Source of the DNA: an uncultured Lachnospiraceae bacterium
GTDB taxonomy: Bacteria > Bacillota > Clostridia > Lachnospirales > Lachnospiraceae
DNA length: 64,000 bases
Assembly (NCBI GenBank): GCA_947627245.1
Contig: CANQVH010000002.1
Coordinates: forward strand, 62,001 to 126,000
Direction: 5' to 3'
In this document: positions 57,451 through 64,000 of the stretch, one piece after another
Layout of the letters: each line of letters opens with the position of its first letter
How positions within the stretch are numbered: the first letter of the stretch is position 1
The notes under the pieces: generated by a model
What the model was told of the DNA's origin: nothing
What the model saw: only the letters and a program-made list of their open reading frames with translations
The model's database searches: none
Translations under genes and position numbers: made by a program

Positions 57451-57483
57451 AGCTTTGCGGGTGCATATAGCACCTCCTCCTTT
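57451..57483 (-). promoter_or_regulatory. Hairpin-bridged ribosome binding site (SSB-like gene)
   Basis: Minus strand: AAAGGAGG (57483-57476), one A, GGTGC-TATAT-GCACC (57474-57460, perfect stem), then nine bases and ATG 57450. Real distance is 25, effective 10. An ATG in another frame inside the hairpin reads only eight codons. Confidence 0.65.
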
Positions 57484-57505
57484 CTTAGTTTTTTTCCGGC
57501 GGGCA

Positions 57506-57534
57506 TAATATGTCATTTTGAAAAAATTTTGTCA
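57506..57534 (-). promoter_or_regulatory. Element-type promoter (TGACA-16-ACATATTA)
   Basis: Minus strand TGACA (57534-57530), 16 bases, ACATATTA (57513-57506). It gives a leader of about 50 bases with the bridged ribosome site. Confidence 0.75.
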
Positions 57535-57590
57535 GAAATAACGGTTGGATACTGGAGCCTGCTTTTCATGAATGGAGCTTGCTCCAAATG

Positions 57591-57598
57591 ACATATTG
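57591..57598 (+). promoter_or_regulatory. ACATATTG motif before recJ
   Basis: The octamer lies 38 bases before ATG 57636. The partner position (GAATG) is one base out of phase with TGAAT. An inverted repeat GGAGCTTGCTCC (57574-57585) occupies the spacer. Confidence 0.5.
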
Positions 57599-57635
57599 AA
57601 AATGAACTTGTTAATTTTGAAGAAAGGAGAATGCT

Positions 57636-59360
57636 ATGCAGTGGAAAAGCAGGAACTTTAATAGTGTCCATGAAGCAGTAAACGCCAATAGCAATGGGAA
57701 TGCAGATGCGTTCCTTAATCCGGATGGGATATATTGTCCAATCCAGAATGCAGAAGCTATGGCTTCATGGCTCACCAATTATGCAAGGCAGGGTGTCCCA
57801 ATCACAATCATGGGTGATTACGACGTAGACGGGGTGTCTGCGTCGGCAGGACTTTTCCTTGCTTTGACTGCATCTGGAGCAAAGCCGGACAATATCAGGA
57901 TCAGACTTCCCAGACGCATGTCGGAAGGATACGGGCTGAAGGATACTATTGTTGACGAGGTCCAGTCCGGTGTTATCGTTACGGTCGATAATGGGATCGC
58001 AGCGCTTGACGCAGTCAGGAAAGCAAAAGAAAAAGGAATTATTGTGCTGGTGATTGACCACCATCTTCCGGTTATGGACAATGGTAAAACTGTACTGCCA
58101 TGTGCAGACCTGATTGTTGATCCACACGTCGATGACGCGCTTATCGCAAGGAATGGCATGGATGGAACTGCGTACAGGGATTACTGTGGAGCAGGCCTTG
58201 TTTATAAAATCGCCCAGTATATGATCCCGCATACCCTCGAACTTGACTGGATATCCACATTGGCCGCAATCGCTACAATAGCGGATGTGGTACCTCTGGA
58301 CGGGGATAACCGGAACATATACCATGAAGGGATCCGCAACATCCAATGCGGCAGGATCCCTGTCGGGCTCCAAGCCATATTGGATCTGCTGAAAACCGGG
58401 AACATGGTGACGGAGTCGGATATTGGGTTCCGGATAGGACCCATGCTCAATGCGCCCGGCCGCATCTATGATGATGGCGCAAGCATTGCCCTTGCTGCCA
58501 TATTGTCCGAAAACCCGTTCGATGCCCAGCTAAAGGCACAGCAACTATTAACGATCAATGATGACCGTAAGCTCATGAAGGAAGCTGCTGTGAAACGCGC
58601 AGAGGAATATATTGTGCGAAATTCCCTCTATGGGACAAACCCGATCATTATTGTTGACCCTCAGACACCGGAAGGGATCGTTGGGCTTGTCGCAGGGGAA
58701 GTACAGGAGAAATATAATGCGACAGCGATCGTGTTCACCTGTACAGGGACAGTGCTCAAAGGTTCCGCAAGGGCAATCGAAGCGGATAACATCAAAGAAG
58801 CACTTGACAGGGTGCATGATGCCGCCCCTGATCTGTTTATTGCGTATGGTGGTCATAAACAGGCTGCTGGGGTATCAATCCGTGCAGATGCCCTCGCCGA
58901 ATTCTATGAACGCATGAAACAGGCAGTGAGCAGATGGAAGCCGAACCGGGATTACATCGAATATGATATTGAGATTGAGCCCGCGGGGATTATGGAGACC
59001 AATGCTATACTGCAGAAATACGCCCCGTTTGGGAACGGAAATAAACCTGTTGTATTCTGCATCAGGAACTTCAGACCCGTGCCAATCATGAACAGTTTTT
59101 ACAAGGAAGTAGGAAAAGGCTCCGTCAAATTTTCCGGAGCCGGATGTGAAGCCATTGGTTTTTCCCTCCTTAATAAATATAAGGAAGAAGGATATCCGTC
59201 CTGTATCGACATAGTAGGTACGCTGGGATACCACTATTTCAATGGCAGCGCGACAACTCAGATAGAAATCTTGGATTTGAAGCCATCTGAGGTTCCTATA
59301 CATAAGTCGAATTTGTTCAATTCCATTGCGGGGGTGCTGAAAGCCAATAACCTTGGCTGA
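57636..59360 (+). CDS. recJ: RecJ-type single-stranded DNA 5'-3' exonuclease
   Basis: The 574-residue protein carries the RecJ/DHH motif series: ITIMGDYDVDGVSASAGL (about 55), GVIVTVDNGIAAL (about 111), VLVIDHHLPV with the DHH triad (about 134), TIADVVPLDG (about 213), and IGPMLNAPGRIYDDGASIAL (about 267). The DHHA1 part has GGHKQAAGVSI (about 408). A C-terminal OB-type domain follows. RecJ degrades single-stranded DNA 5' to 3' with Mn ions and acts with RecQ or helicases in repair. It is an element-encoded copy beside an SSB-like gene. GAAAGGAG precedes the start and a terminator follows. Confidence 0.93.
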   Translation: MQWKSRNFNSVHEAVNANSNGNADAFLNPDGIYCPIQNAEAMASWLTNYARQGVPITIMGDYDVDGVSASAGLFLALTASGAKPDNIRIRLPRRMSEGYGLKDTIVDEVQSGVIVTVDNGIAALDAVRKAKEKGIIVLVIDHHLPVMDNGKTVLPCADLIVDPHVDDALIARNGMDGTAYRDYCGAGLVYKIAQYMIPHTLELDWISTLAAIATIADVVPLDGDNRNIYHEGIRNIQCGRIPVGLQAILDLLKTGNMVTESDIGFRIGPMLNAPGRIYDDGASIALAAILSENPFDAQLKAQQLLTINDDRKLMKEAAVKRAEEYIVRNSLYGTNPIIIVDPQTPEGIVGLVAGEVQEKYNATAIVFTCTGTVLKGSARAIEADNIKEALDRVHDAAPDLFIAYGGHKQAAGVSIRADALAEFYERMKQAVSRWKPNRDYIEYDIEIEPAGIMETNAILQKYAPFGNGNKPVVFCIRNFRPVPIMNSFYKEVGKGSVKFSGAGCEAIGFSLLNKYKEEGYPSCIDIVGTLGYHYFNGSATTQIEILDLKPSEVPIHKSNLFNSIAGVLKANNLG

Positions 59361-59394
59361 AAAGAAAGGAAGGCATGGGCCTTCTTTTCTTTTT
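59361..59394 (+). terminator. Intrinsic terminator after recJ
   Basis: GAAGGC-ATGG-GCCTTC followed by TTTTCTTTTT, extended by further A/T pairing. Confidence 0.82.
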
Positions 59395-59460
59395 ATGACT
59401 ATTCTGGACATATGAACAATGCATTGTCATGACCGTTCAGACGTGCTGTCAGTTAAAAAC

Positions 59461-59489
59461 ATCCAAAATTTTTTATATCTGACATATTG
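59461..59489 (+). promoter_or_regulatory. Element-type promoter (ATCCA-16-ACATATTG)
   Basis: ATCCA (59461-59465), 16 bases rich in A/T, ACATATTG (59482-59489). The leader to 59605 is about 115 bases. It contains a 25-codon ATG frame (59502) without a ribosome site, which I do not call a gene. Nothing else is seen in the 59395-59604 gap. Confidence 0.6.
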
Positions 59490-59604
59490 AACGCAGAATT
59501 ATGAAGACAGAAATGTGCATGCATGAACTGACGCCTGCATTCAGAGCAATTATGACCATGATCGCAATCACACAGTAGAGTGCATAAAGATAAGGAGTAG
59601 ACAA

Positions 59605-61095
59605 ATGAAACGTATAATCCTTCTATTTATTATATTATTTGCTGCGTTTCTTGGAACGTGGACATACCGGCTTAATACTCCTGTCAACCGCCCGGATGAG
59701 TATGCGGAGGGCTATGATCCGGATGCAGGGGCATGGTGGAAATCAGGGGCTGTGGCTGTAGATGATGACTGGCGGCTTGACCCTGAGATACCGCTTAACT
59801 ACCTGCCGGTGCCCGGCGAAAATGAACTGTATATGGTCGTGGACGATGACGGAAAGATTATCGGGTATCGAAAACGGACCAAGCAGATTGATGGCAGTTG
59901 GCTGTGGGAAGATACAAACCCCGATATCCCAGACAATTATGAACCAGTCGAGGGTCTTGAAAATGTATATAAGGTCACTGCAGAAGACGGCACGGTAACA
60001 TATTTTAAGTATATCAGGAATGATGATGATACATTTGCTTTTGTCGAGGTCGACGAAAATGGGAATGTGATCGGGAAGAACCGTGATGCCACAACGATCG
60101 ATGGGGCACATGTCCATATCACCGGAAATATCTACTCCGAGGTAAATGAACATGGTGTCGTGATCGGCTATGACAGGCGTGTTGATAATGGGGACGGAAC
60201 CTTTTCATGGGTGGAAACGGACCTTCCAGAGCTTCCAGACATGTCTGCGATGCAGGGGGATATGGAACTTCCATCCGTTTCAGCGGGGGATACGCCAACC
60301 CTTGACACTTCTGATGTTGACGCTATGGCCCAGAAGATGGCAGAAGCAAATGCACAGGCGAATGCCGGCAGTACCGATGTGTATAACATCGACATAACCG
60401 AAAATGGCGGGAATACTGTGGACATCACCCCGGATACCCCAACGGTGATCAATAACGGGGATGGGACACATACGGAAGTGGAAGTCGTTAAAGAGACGAA
60501 GAATGTCGACGGCTGGACCACGACCTATGAGACTTATGTCAAGAAGACCTACGATGATGCCGGGAACCTTATCTCCACGATCAGTGAGGGTCCTTACGAG
60601 GTAAGCTCGTCCCAAAATATCACAAAGGAAACAGAACCTCCGCAGGCAGACAGGAGCCAGAAGAGGGAAGTGCTTTCTGAAGAATTCTCAAGGGTATCTG
60701 GCAGCTATACTTACCAAACCGATATTGAATCGGAAGTATTCGCTTTGGTGAATGCAAAACGTACAGAAAACGGGCTTCAAAGACTTACGTATTCTGAGGA
60801 TGCAGACCAGATGGCAAAGCTCAGGGCGGCCGATATGGCGGCATATGATATGTCAAGCGGGGATCTTCCGACATATGGATCCCTCGGAAGCATGGCGGCG
60901 GAATATTCCGTGAGTACCGCAGCTCCCGGTGAAAACCTGTGGAAATCAATACCAAGGTCTGCGGATGAGATACATACAAGGTTTCAGGCGATCGAGTCTT
61001 CACGCAATACGAGAATGAATGAAAAAGCAAGCAAATATGGGATAGGGATTGTGGAGCAGAATGGATATTACTATATATGCGAAGTGTTCCTCTGA
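59605..61095 (+). CDS. Exported CAP-domain (SCP/YkwD-like) protein with repeats
   Basis: 496 residues. N-terminal signal or anchor MKRIILLFIILFAAFLGTW. Residues 70-210 contain imperfect repeats of the type NELYMVVDDDGKIIGYRKR, then DGSWLWEDTNPDIPDNYEPV, recurring as VYKVTAEDGTVTYFKYI and YSEVNEHGVVIGYDRR. An Asp/Thr-rich linker follows (TPTVINNGDGTHTEVEVV), then a CAP domain at about 375-496: VFALVNAKRTENGLQRLTYS, AKLRAADMAAYD, APGENLWKSI, and NTRMNEKASKYGIGIVEQNG. CAP proteins in Firmicutes act at the cell surface; their chemistry is mostly unknown. AAGGAG precedes the start. It is monocistronic. Confidence 0.8.
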   Translation: MKRIILLFIILFAAFLGTWTYRLNTPVNRPDEYAEGYDPDAGAWWKSGAVAVDDDWRLDPEIPLNYLPVPGENELYMVVDDDGKIIGYRKRTKQIDGSWLWEDTNPDIPDNYEPVEGLENVYKVTAEDGTVTYFKYIRNDDDTFAFVEVDENGNVIGKNRDATTIDGAHVHITGNIYSEVNEHGVVIGYDRRVDNGDGTFSWVETDLPELPDMSAMQGDMELPSVSAGDTPTLDTSDVDAMAQKMAEANAQANAGSTDVYNIDITENGGNTVDITPDTPTVINNGDGTHTEVEVVKETKNVDGWTTTYETYVKKTYDDAGNLISTISEGPYEVSSSQNITKETEPPQADRSQKREVLSEEFSRVSGSYTYQTDIESEVFALVNAKRTENGLQRLTYSEDADQMAKLRAADMAAYDMSSGDLPTYGSLGSMAAEYSVSTAAPGENLWKSIPRSADEIHTRFQAIESSRNTRMNEKASKYGIGIVEQNGYYYICEVFL

Positions 61096-61179
61096 TCCGC
61101 CTTGTATGAAATCGCATCCTCCGGCCTTGATTTTTGACAAAGTAAATACAGTAATATTTTATAGACAGGAGAAACAGTT

Positions 61180-62511
61180 ATGAGGAATGATGTACAGCAG
61201 AACTTATCCGGTGATATCTTGGGGGACTATTTTGAGAATGATTTGAATGCGCCGGAAGCCGGAGGGTGCAGGAAGCTTTCGTTTAAAATGTTGGAGGAAA
61301 TGGGTAAAGTGGGCGTATCGAAGATGGAATTCAATACGCTTCTTTACCTCGCCCGCTGTCAGGATAGCTCGGGGAGAGCTTACTGCAACGTACATATGCT
61401 GATGAGCGAGATCGGGATCTCCGACTCCTATTTCCCGGGAATCCTGCACATACTCAAGGATAAAGGGCTGATCGATTTTAAACGAACCTCAAAGTGGAGG
61501 GAGAACAGGAATGGGATATATGAAGTAACCCTTCTGCATAATTTCTTTGACGCAGATTATTCTGATGCGAAATATATCCGGCTGGGGCATGGAATCTTCC
61601 AAACAGGGGAATTCTTAAACATGACCGTTGCTGAGAAATATATTATCCTGATGGCTATGTATGAAATAAGGCACCTGCCAAGCAAGGAAATAGAAAAAAA
61701 GATTAACGGGTACATTGAGCTGAATTACTGGCTCCTGTATAATAAATGTCTTAACTGGTCGGGACTTTCAAGAAGGACTATAACGGAAGCTTTTCGTAAG
61801 ATCAAGAAAACCTATAAGTGTAAGGTTAAACGCAGTTTTGGTCAAAATGGAAGCCCTGTGTTCAAGGGGCTGCTTATCAAATTCTCCAAATCCGACTTGC
61901 AAATGACTGACTCGGATAATTATTTGCACTATAATAACATTACGTGTGCCGCCTTTGAAGAAGAGGGCATCCATCTGACCGAAATATTAAAAAAACAGGG
62001 GTGTACCGGGCATGCGGCCGATCTGGTGATCAGGCATGCTGGGAAAACCAGAGAGCTGGTCGACGAGGCTAAGAAAAAATACCAAAAAGGGATGCTTATC
62101 CGCAAAGGGCAGCCCGCGTCTAAACATGGGCATGTAAATCAGGTGGCAACTGCGAAAATCAAAAAGTATTCAGCCCCTTTCCAAAAGATCGTGGGCAGGA
62201 CGATGTTTCCGGCAAAGAAATTTGGTGCTATGGACGAAACAGGGACTGTCTGCCGGTGGGACACACATTCAACAGGCAATGCGATCCTTAAAAATACCGG
62301 GATCCCGCTGTGGCTCAGATACCTTCTGTCTGAAGCTATTTCTGGGTTCCGCTGGATGTCTAATGTGGCCGGGCATATAAACATCAGCCGCGACCGGATT
62401 GATGTCAAGGGCACGGTTTCCGAATTTATGAATATGCTTCTCCGTAATAAAGCAGAGTCTTTCGGATATGCTGTGAGAAGGATCTGTATGATCGAAACTG
62501 CAACGGCATAA
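61180..62511 (+). CDS. Winged-helix protein, candidate replication initiator
   Basis: A 443-residue soluble basic protein. Residues about 45-110 form a winged helix: SKMEFNTLLYLARCQDSSGR, NVHMLMSEIGISDSYFPGIL, HILKDKGLIDFKRTSKWREN. A second helix-turn-helix-like part lies at about 195-220 (LNWSGLSRRTITEAFRKIKK). The C-terminus is basic with KIKKYSAPFQKIVGR. Plasmid and phage initiators or replisome organisers often have two winged helices. A GC-rich, iteron-containing gap lies immediately downstream, which supports that idea, but no catalytic Rep motif is seen. TTTGACA with an AT-rich -10 (61134-61163) may be its promoter; no ACATATTA motif. CAGGAG precedes ATG 61180. Confidence 0.6.
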   Translation: MRNDVQQNLSGDILGDYFENDLNAPEAGGCRKLSFKMLEEMGKVGVSKMEFNTLLYLARCQDSSGRAYCNVHMLMSEIGISDSYFPGILHILKDKGLIDFKRTSKWRENRNGIYEVTLLHNFFDADYSDAKYIRLGHGIFQTGEFLNMTVAEKYIILMAMYEIRHLPSKEIEKKINGYIELNYWLLYNKCLNWSGLSRRTITEAFRKIKKTYKCKVKRSFGQNGSPVFKGLLIKFSKSDLQMTDSDNYLHYNNITCAAFEEEGIHLTEILKKQGCTGHAADLVIRHAGKTRELVDEAKKKYQKGMLIRKGQPASKHGHVNQVATAKIKKYSAPFQKIVGRTMFPAKKFGAMDETGTVCRWDTHSTGNAILKNTGIPLWLRYLLSEAISGFRWMSNVAGHINISRDRIDVKGTVSEFMNMLLRNKAESFGYAVRRICMIETATA

Positions 62512-62540
62512 GGAGGAGCATACTGCGGGGCTGTTTTAGG

Positions 62541-62566
62541 GAGGCTTACTTCGGTAGGCCTTTTTG
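62541..62566 (+). terminator. Intrinsic terminator
   Basis: GGCTTAC-TTCG-GTAGGCC followed by TTTTT, shortly after the winged-helix gene. Confidence 0.8.
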
Positions 62567-62693
62567 TCGTACCATCATTTCTTATTTTTTTTACATTCAA
62601 ACACATCAAAAGACTTTCCCTTTCCGGATAACCAGCCGTTTTACCATGAAATCAGACAAATATACTTGCGCACAATTAAATGCGGGAAATCGT

Positions 62694-62819
62694 CAGGGCA
62701 ATTTTCCGCATAAACACCCTGTGTACAAGCAGTCCTCAGGATAATTGCTTGGCACGCCGCGGTTTTCTTCAGGGCAATTTTCGGGATATTTATTACCTGA
62801 ATACAGGACAATTTTCCCG
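62694..62819 (+). repeat. Iteron-like direct repeats, candidate replication origin
   Basis: Three direct copies of CAGG(G/A)CAATTTTC occur at 62694-62706, 62770-62782 and 62804-62816. A weaker copy, CAGGATAATTGC, is at 62737. Spacings of 43, 33 and 34 bases are near multiples of a helical turn for the last three. The first copy lies in the near-palindrome TGCGGGAAAT...ATTTTCCGCA (62681-62710). The gap 62567-63091 contains no gene. Iterons next to an initiator-like gene suggest oriV. Confidence 0.5.
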
Positions 62820-62959
62820 TACCATATATATTAAAGGAAGAATAAACCCCCATTAAAGAATCTAACGTAGCGGCGGACCGGACTTCCAGCACGGAACGCA
62901 GCGGCGGGCCAAACGGTACAGCTCTGGGGTCATCTCCAAGGATGGCGGCAAGCCGCCTT

Positions 62960-63011
62960 TGGTGGGGCAGAGCCCCACCCACCAGGAAGAGGATGCCTGC
63001 TTTGCGCCCTT
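62960..63011 (+). other. Candidate oriT (stem-loop plus TGCGCCCTT nick-like core)
   Basis: TGGTGGGGC-AGA-GCCCCACC(C)ACCA (62960-62984) is a strong stem. Nineteen bases later TGCGCCCTT (63003-63011) matches the nick core shared by RSF1010/R1162 and pSK41/pIP501-type origins (AGTGCGCCCTT). An inverted repeat just upstream of the nick is also the expected geometry. No relaxase gene is in the window, so this remains a candidate. GC-rich repeats around 62872-62915 (GCGGCGGACC and GCGGCGGGCC) add to the local structure. Confidence 0.4.
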
Positions 63012-63045
63012 TGCTTAAAAATCAGCTTCATGTACACCTGTTCTT

Positions 63046-63053
63046 ACATATTT
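63046..63053 (+). promoter_or_regulatory. ACATATTT motif
   Basis: A variant octamer 39 bases before the UvrD-like start. The partner position carries GCTTC, so only the -10-like half fits. Confidence 0.4.
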
Positions 63054-63091
63054 AAGCTATAAAGAAATGTTTTAGAAGAAAGGAGAAAATC

Positions 63092-64000
63092 ATGCAGTTA
63101 TCAGAAGCGCAAAAAACAGCAGTGGAAACAATAGAAGGACAGGTTATGCTGGTTAGCTGCCCTGGAAGTGGGAAAACAAGCACTGTTGTGAGAAGAGTAG
63201 CCTATATGGTTGATAAAGGCATACCTGCCCAACAGATCCTTGTGCTTACATTTTCAAAAGCAGCCGCTGATGAAATGGAAGCAAGGTATAAAAAAATCGC
63301 AAAGCCGGATAGCGGGAACCCGTGGTTTTCCACCATCCATTCGTTTTGCTACAGGGTGATTGCACCTGTTTATCATTACACATACGAGTCTATACTCAAA
63401 GAAACAGATGCTTGGATGATCATAAGAAAAGGGATAGAGGCCCTGAAAAAAGCAAGGGTGCTTAAATTCGAGATCCGGGATTATGCGGAATTTACTTCGT
63501 CCTGTTTAAACGAGATCTCTTTGATTAACAACAACGGGGTCGACTGGAATTGCTACAAAGCAATGAGCTGCCCTACTGAGGAATTCCGGATGATATACGA
63601 CTACTATGGTGAACAGAAGAAGCTTATGGGCAAGATCGACTATGACGATATGCTTATGATCTGTCTCAGCCTGTTCCAAAACAGCCCCCAGACACTTGAG
63701 CAGTACAGGGACAGGTTCCGTTATCTGATCGTCGACGAATATCAGGACACCAATTTCATGCAGCGCGACATCCTTTATCTTCTTGCAGGGGATCCGTCTG
63801 TGGCAAACCTGTGTGTGGTCGGTGACGATGACCAGTCAATCTATAAATTCCGCGGCGCCCGCCCGGAAATCATGCTTGATTTTGAGAAGTCGTTCCCTTT
63901 CTGTAAAAAGATCTACATGGATGTCAATTACCGGTCGGAACCGGAGATTATCCAAGCGGCATCAAAACTGATCGGGAACAACATGGTAAGGTTTAAGAAG
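63092..64000 (+). CDS. UvrD/PcrA-type helicase, N-terminal part (runs off the window)
   Basis: 303 codons are visible and remain open at the right edge. The superfamily 1A motifs are present in order: Q-motif LSEAQKTAVETIEGQVMLVS, Walker A CPGSGKTST (about 21-29), Ia ILVLTFSKAAADEM, Ib WFSTIHSFCYRVI, Walker B YLIVDEYQDTNFMQRDIL (about 213), motif III VGDDDQSIYKFRGARPEI, and motif IV YMDVNYRSEPEI. It should unwind DNA 3' to 5'. GAAAGGAG precedes ATG 63092. Located just beyond the origin and oriT-like region, it probably serves replication or transfer of the element. Confidence 0.9.
   Translation, partial: MQLSEAQKTAVETIEGQVMLVSCPGSGKTSTVVRRVAYMVDKGIPAQQILVLTFSKAAADEMEARYKKIAKPDSGNPWFSTIHSFCYRVIAPVYHYTYESILKETDAWMIIRKGIEALKKARVLKFEIRDYAEFTSSCLNEISLINNNGVDWNCYKAMSCPTEEFRMIYDYYGEQKKLMGKIDYDDMLMICLSLFQNSPQTLEQYRDRFRYLIVDEYQDTNFMQRDILYLLAGDPSVANLCVVGDDDQSIYKFRGARPEIMLDFEKSFPFCKKIYMDVNYRSEPEIIQAASKLIGNNMVRFKK

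Noticed and set aside
59502-59579. 25-codon ATG frame in the leader of the CAP-domain gene
   Set aside because: No ribosome site, no conservation information, and a composition that suggests chance.
7000-64000. Integrase, transposase or relaxase gene
   Set aside because: I looked for tyrosine or serine recombinase, DDE transposase and HUH relaxase motifs in all sizeable genes and saw none; they must lie outside the window if present.

Overview
The window joins two kinds of DNA from what looks like a Gram-positive Clostridia genome, probably Lachnospiraceae or a close relative. The evidence is strong AAAGGAGG-type ribosome binding sites throughout, a class B sortase, lipoprotein signal peptides, NlpC/P60 cell-wall hydrolases and no outer-membrane genes. 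Bases 1-5389 are GC-rich and chromosomal in character: the tail of a topoisomerase III-like gene, a left-handed beta-helix acyltransferase/UDP-GlcNAc pyrophosphorylase-like gene, and a type IIA topoisomerase pair (parE, parC). A Fic-family gene with its own operator follows. A 28-base fragment identical in form to a tRNA 3' end lies at 6595-6622, and from about 7 kb to the right edge the DNA is less GC-rich and reads as one large mobile, plasmid-like element. No integrase or relaxase is visible, so the element must continue beyond the window.

Layout of the element. 6.9-11.9 kb: small unknown genes, an element-encoded sigma factor, and a 5'-nucleotidase/guanylate kinase-like fusion. 12-15.4 kb: RecD2-like helicase and an SSB with a Q/P repeat tail. 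15.5-24.1 kb: secreted and surface proteins (lipoprotein, acidic exported protein, SH3-like protein, NlpC/P60 hydrolase), a PP2C phosphatase, a DUF2325-like protein and sortase B. 24.1-26.6 kb, minus strand: ParM-like actin with a ParR-like partner and two small genes. 26.8-36 kb: lipoprotein, tandem OB-fold zinc protein, membrane proteins, a coiled-coil protein with a possible nuclease domain, and a 1412-residue HerA/VirB4-type ATPase carrying a roughly 500-residue Ser/Gly/Thr insertion. 36.5-45.6 kb: a complete Tad (type IVc) pilus operon that ends in a TadE-like protein fused to two peptidoglycan-hydrolase domains. 45.6-52.2 kb: uncharacterised genes, a DnaQ-like exonuclease, a second prepilin peptidase, a structured non-coding region and a membrane-anchored exported protein. 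52.3-61.1 kb: a 1353-residue unknown protein, an SSB-like protein, RecJ and a CAP-domain protein. 61.2-64 kb: a winged-helix candidate replication initiator, iteron-like repeats, a candidate oriT and the start of a UvrD-type helicase.

How it fits together. Replication and recombination genes, ParM-type partitioning and an origin-like region indicate a plasmid-like replicon. The HerA/VirB4-like ATPase, Tad pilus, wall hydrolases and sortase look like one envelope-spanning apparatus, possibly a Tad-based transfer machine; that function is inference.

Two element-wide signals stand out. First, nearly every transcription unit, on both strands, is preceded by the octamer ACATATTA or a close variant. 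In about half of the cases a TGAC/NNCC-type element lies exactly 16 bases upstream. The sigma gene itself has an ordinary TTGATT-16-TATAAT promoter, which suggests an element-specific sigma regulon. Second, six genes have a strong Shine-Dalgarno sequence 25-35 bases from the AUG with a stem-loop of unrelated sequence exactly in between. Removing the stem-loop restores normal spacing in five of the six. This resembles the hairpin-bridged ribosome binding sites known from phage T4 genes 25 and 38, but here it recurs across one element.
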